From: JAOPZW01 sp034664395 | Lineage (GTDB): Bacteria > Actinomycetota > Thermoleophilia > Solirubrobacterales > Solirubrobacteraceae | DNA: 8,917 bases | NCBI GenBank assembly: GCA_034664395.1 | Contig: JAXDHQ010000142.1 | Location: 1-8,917, forward strand | Direction: 5' to 3' | Part shown: one piece after another, positions 6,124 to 8,917 of the stretch | How the letters are laid out: each line of letters starts with the position of its first letter | How positions within the stretch are numbered: position 1 is the first letter of the stretch | Program-made: the position numbers and the translations under genes | The notes under the pieces: model-generated | What the model saw: only the letters and a program-made list of their open reading frames with translations | Told to the model about the DNA's origin: nothing | Database searches by the model: none

Positions 6124-6139
6124 GGCACTTCCTCCTACG
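6112..6139 (+). terminator. Hairpin after iclR, possible terminator without a U tract
   Basis: CGTAGGA (6112-6118) pairs with TCCTACG (6133-6139) and GGAAG (6120-6124) with CTTCC (6128-6132), leaving loop GCA and one bulged C at 6119: 12 base pairs in all. It starts 52 bp after the iclR stop. There is no run of T after it, so intrinsic termination is uncertain; such stem-only structures are common at actinobacterial gene ends. It may instead be a DNA-level operator, since it overlaps the dyad at 6109. Confidence 0.4.
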
Positions 6140-6274
6140 AGATGGCCAGTCCCTCTGAGAACCCGAGGGCCAGCGCCGCGTACCCGACGGTTCGCTCTCG
6201 CGCGTGGCCGCCGAGGCGTTCCGGATATTAGGATGCCGTCCCGACAGACGCAAAGGTCGGTCCGCGACCCAGCG

Positions 6275-6286
6275 GCTCGATCGAGC
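6275..6286. promoter_or_regulatory. 12-bp perfect palindrome upstream of the aceB promoter
   Basis: GCTCGATCGAGC is its own reverse complement and ends 4 bp before the -35 box, the same place relative to the promoter as the inverted repeat before nthB, but with a different sequence. It could be an activator site. CGATCG-rich palindromes arise easily in this base composition, so confidence is low. Confidence 0.25.
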
Positions 6287-6290
6287 GGTC

Positions 6291-6320
6291 TTGCCCGCAG
6301 GACGGCGCAAATGGTAGGGT
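6291..6320 (+). promoter_or_regulatory. Promoter of the malate synthase operon
   Basis: TTGCCC (6291-6296), 18-bp spacer, TAGGGT (6315-6320). The flanks match the nthB promoter: GGTC directly before the -35 and CG directly after the -10, with identical 24-bp distance between box starts. Transcription would begin near 6327, about 20 nt before the TTG start, leaving just room for the ribosome binding site. Confidence 0.55.
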
Positions 6321-6347
6321 CGGGCGCAGCAAGGAACGGAAACTGCA

Positions 6348-7976
<1,629 letters not shown>

Positions 7977-8009
7977 TCCGCCTTCGCTCACCACGACAAG
8001 GGACCAGTG

Positions 8010-8840
8010 ATGAGACTCAGCGCCAACCTGTCGATCCTCTTCAAGGACGTGCCGTTCCTCGAGCGCGTCGAACGCGCCGCCGCCGCGGGGTTCGATGCCG
8101 TCGAGTTCTGGTGGCCGCCGGAGGACGTGAGCCCGCAGGACGTCGCCGCCGCCGTCAAGGCAGCAGACGTCGACGTGGCGCTCTTCAACTTCTACGCCGG
8201 CGACATGCCGGCCGGCGATCGCGGCCTGCTCAGCGATCCCGCTCGCCAGGGCGAGTTCCGGGCCAACGTGCCGGTCGCCCTGGAGCTGGCCGAGCGCGTC
8301 GGCTGCACCCGTATCAACGCGCTCGTGGGGACGGCGCTTGCGGGCGTCGATCGCTCGCAGCAGCTCGCGCTGGCTCGCCAGAACGTCGCATGGGCGGCCG
8401 AGCTCGCCGCTGCGGCGGGCGTCGAGATCCTCGTGGAGGCGGTCAACACCTTCGAGAACGGCCCGTATCTGCTGCACCGCACCGATCAGGCGCTCGCGTT
8501 CATCGACGCGGTGCAGGCGCCGAACGTCGCCTACCAGTACGACGTCTACCACATGCAGCGCATGGAGGGGAACGTCGCCGCGACGCTGAGGACGCACGCC
8601 GCGCGGATCGCCCACGTGCAGATCGCCGACTCGCCGGGGCGCGGCGAGCCGGGGACCGGCGAGCTGAACTTCGCCTATCTCTTCGAGGTGCTGGAGGAGA
8701 TCGGCTACGACGGCCACGTGGGCCTCGAGTACGTGCCCACGACCGCCACGACGGAGCAGAGCCTCGCCTGGATCGAGCGGCTCCTTCCGGCCCTCGCCCC
8801 AGGACGGGGGCGCCGCCGCGACGTCAGGGAGCGGGCCTGA
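8010..8840 (+). CDS. hyi: Hydroxypyruvate isomerase
   Basis: It interconverts hydroxypyruvate and tartronate semialdehyde in the glycerate route of glyoxylate assimilation. The 276-residue protein is a TIM-barrel of the xylose isomerase-like family. Its metal and catalytic residues fall where expected: Glu143 (LVEAVNT), Asp178 (QYDVYHMQRMEG), Gln204 (HVQIADSPGR) and Glu240 (GLEYVPT). The block HMQRMEG followed by HVQIADxPGRxEPGTGE is diagnostic of Hyi and its close relatives. ATG 8010 is chosen over GTG 8007 because AAGGGA at 7998-8003 is then six bases away. The gene follows aceB by 33 bp and its stop overlaps the next start (TGATG), so it is within one operon. The extra Arg-rich tail (GRGRRRDVRERA) is unremarkable. 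The partner enzyme glyoxylate carboligase is not in the window. 2-oxo-tetronate isomerase (OtnI) is a related alternative. Confidence 0.9.
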   Translation: MRLSANLSILFKDVPFLERVERAAAAGFDAVEFWWPPEDVSPQDVAAAVKAADVDVALFNFYAGDMPAGDRGLLSDPARQGEFRANVPVALELAERVGCTRINALVGTALAGVDRSQQLALARQNVAWAAELAAAAGVEILVEAVNTFENGPYLLHRTDQALAFIDAVQAPNVAYQYDVYHMQRMEGNVAATLRTHAARIAHVQIADSPGRGEPGTGELNFAYLFEVLEEIGYDGHVGLEYVPTTATTEQSLAWIERLLPALAPGRGRRRDVRERA

Positions 8841-8917
8841 TGTCGCGGCCGACCGTCGGGTTCATCGGCCTGGGGATCATGGGCAAACCGATGGCGCGCA
8901 ACCTGCTCGCCGCCGGC
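8840..8917 (+). CDS. glxR: Tartronate semialdehyde reductase, 5' fragment
   Basis: Only the first 26 codons are in the window. They read MSRPTVGFIGLGIMGKPMAR and then NLLAAG: the Rossmann NAD(P)-binding loop GxGxxG with the GLGIMGKPM form typical of 2-hydroxy-3-oxopropionate reductases (GarR/GlxR) in the 3-hydroxyisobutyrate dehydrogenase family. The reaction is tartronate semialdehyde to D-glycerate. ATG overlaps the hyi stop by one base (TGATG), so the two are translationally coupled, the common hyi-glxR order. A 3-hydroxyisobutyrate dehydrogenase would begin similarly; the hyi context decides. GC-rich flanks end at the window edge. Confidence 0.8.
   Translation, partial: MSRPTVGFIGLGIMGKPMARNLLAAG

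Larger units (their letters stand above)
6061..6347. other. Regulatory gap between iclR and aceB
   Basis: This 287-bp stretch has no convincing gene. Reading frames crossing it are extensions of shadows on either side. It contains two overlapping palindromic elements near iclR (6109-6139), a perfect 12-bp palindrome (6275-6286) and a promoter (6291-6320) for the malate synthase operon. The segment 6140-6270 shows nothing I can name; a TTCCGGATATTAGGA stretch at 6219 looks like a degenerate half of the iclR dyad. Confidence 0.7.

Overview
The window is very GC-rich (about 70%) and densely coded. It uses GTG and TTG starts, TAnnnT-type -10 boxes and one probably leaderless gene, which points to a high-GC actinobacterium. 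I cannot fix the lineage; a soil Thermoleophilia/Solirubrobacterales type or another actinobacterium would fit, and this is only a guess. No RNA genes, insertion sequences, CRISPR arrays or attachment sites were seen, and every gene looks intact except where the window edges cut it.

Layout. On the minus strand, positions 1-2125 hold glcD and the 5' part of glcE, two subunits of glycolate oxidase, overlapping by ATGA. A 347-bp divergent regulatory region (2126-2472) follows. On the plus strand comes a compact operon: cobalt-type nitrile hydratase beta (2473-3177) and alpha (3223-3855), the nitrile hydratase accessory/metallochaperone protein with a His-rich tail (3866-4234), and an FmdA/AmdA-family amidase (4254-5198). 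A leaderless-looking IclR-family regulator (5245-6060) is next, then a 287-bp regulatory gap (6061-6347). The window ends with malate synthase A (6348-7976), hydroxypyruvate isomerase (8010-8840) and the first 26 codons of a tartronate semialdehyde reductase (8840 to the edge).

How the genes fit together. The enzymes read as one pathway: nitrile to amide (nitrile hydratase), amide to acid plus ammonia (FmdA), glycolate to glyoxylate (GlcDE), then glyoxylate to malate (AceB) or into the glycerate pathway (Hyi and GlxR, with glyoxylate carboligase expected outside the window). The substrate that links every step is glycolonitrile (hydroxyacetonitrile, the formaldehyde-cyanide adduct) or its amide glycolamide. 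This assignment is inference, but I found no other single substrate that explains all the genes together.

Regulation. The nitrile hydratase and malate synthase operons have promoters with the same layout: GGTCTTG at -35 and TAGGGTCG at -10, at exactly the same distance. A 15-bp dyad, TTCCG-N5-(C/T)GGAA, occurs at the iclR start codon and in the iclR-aceB gap and nowhere else that I could find in the window. Both patterns suggest one IclR-controlled regulon.
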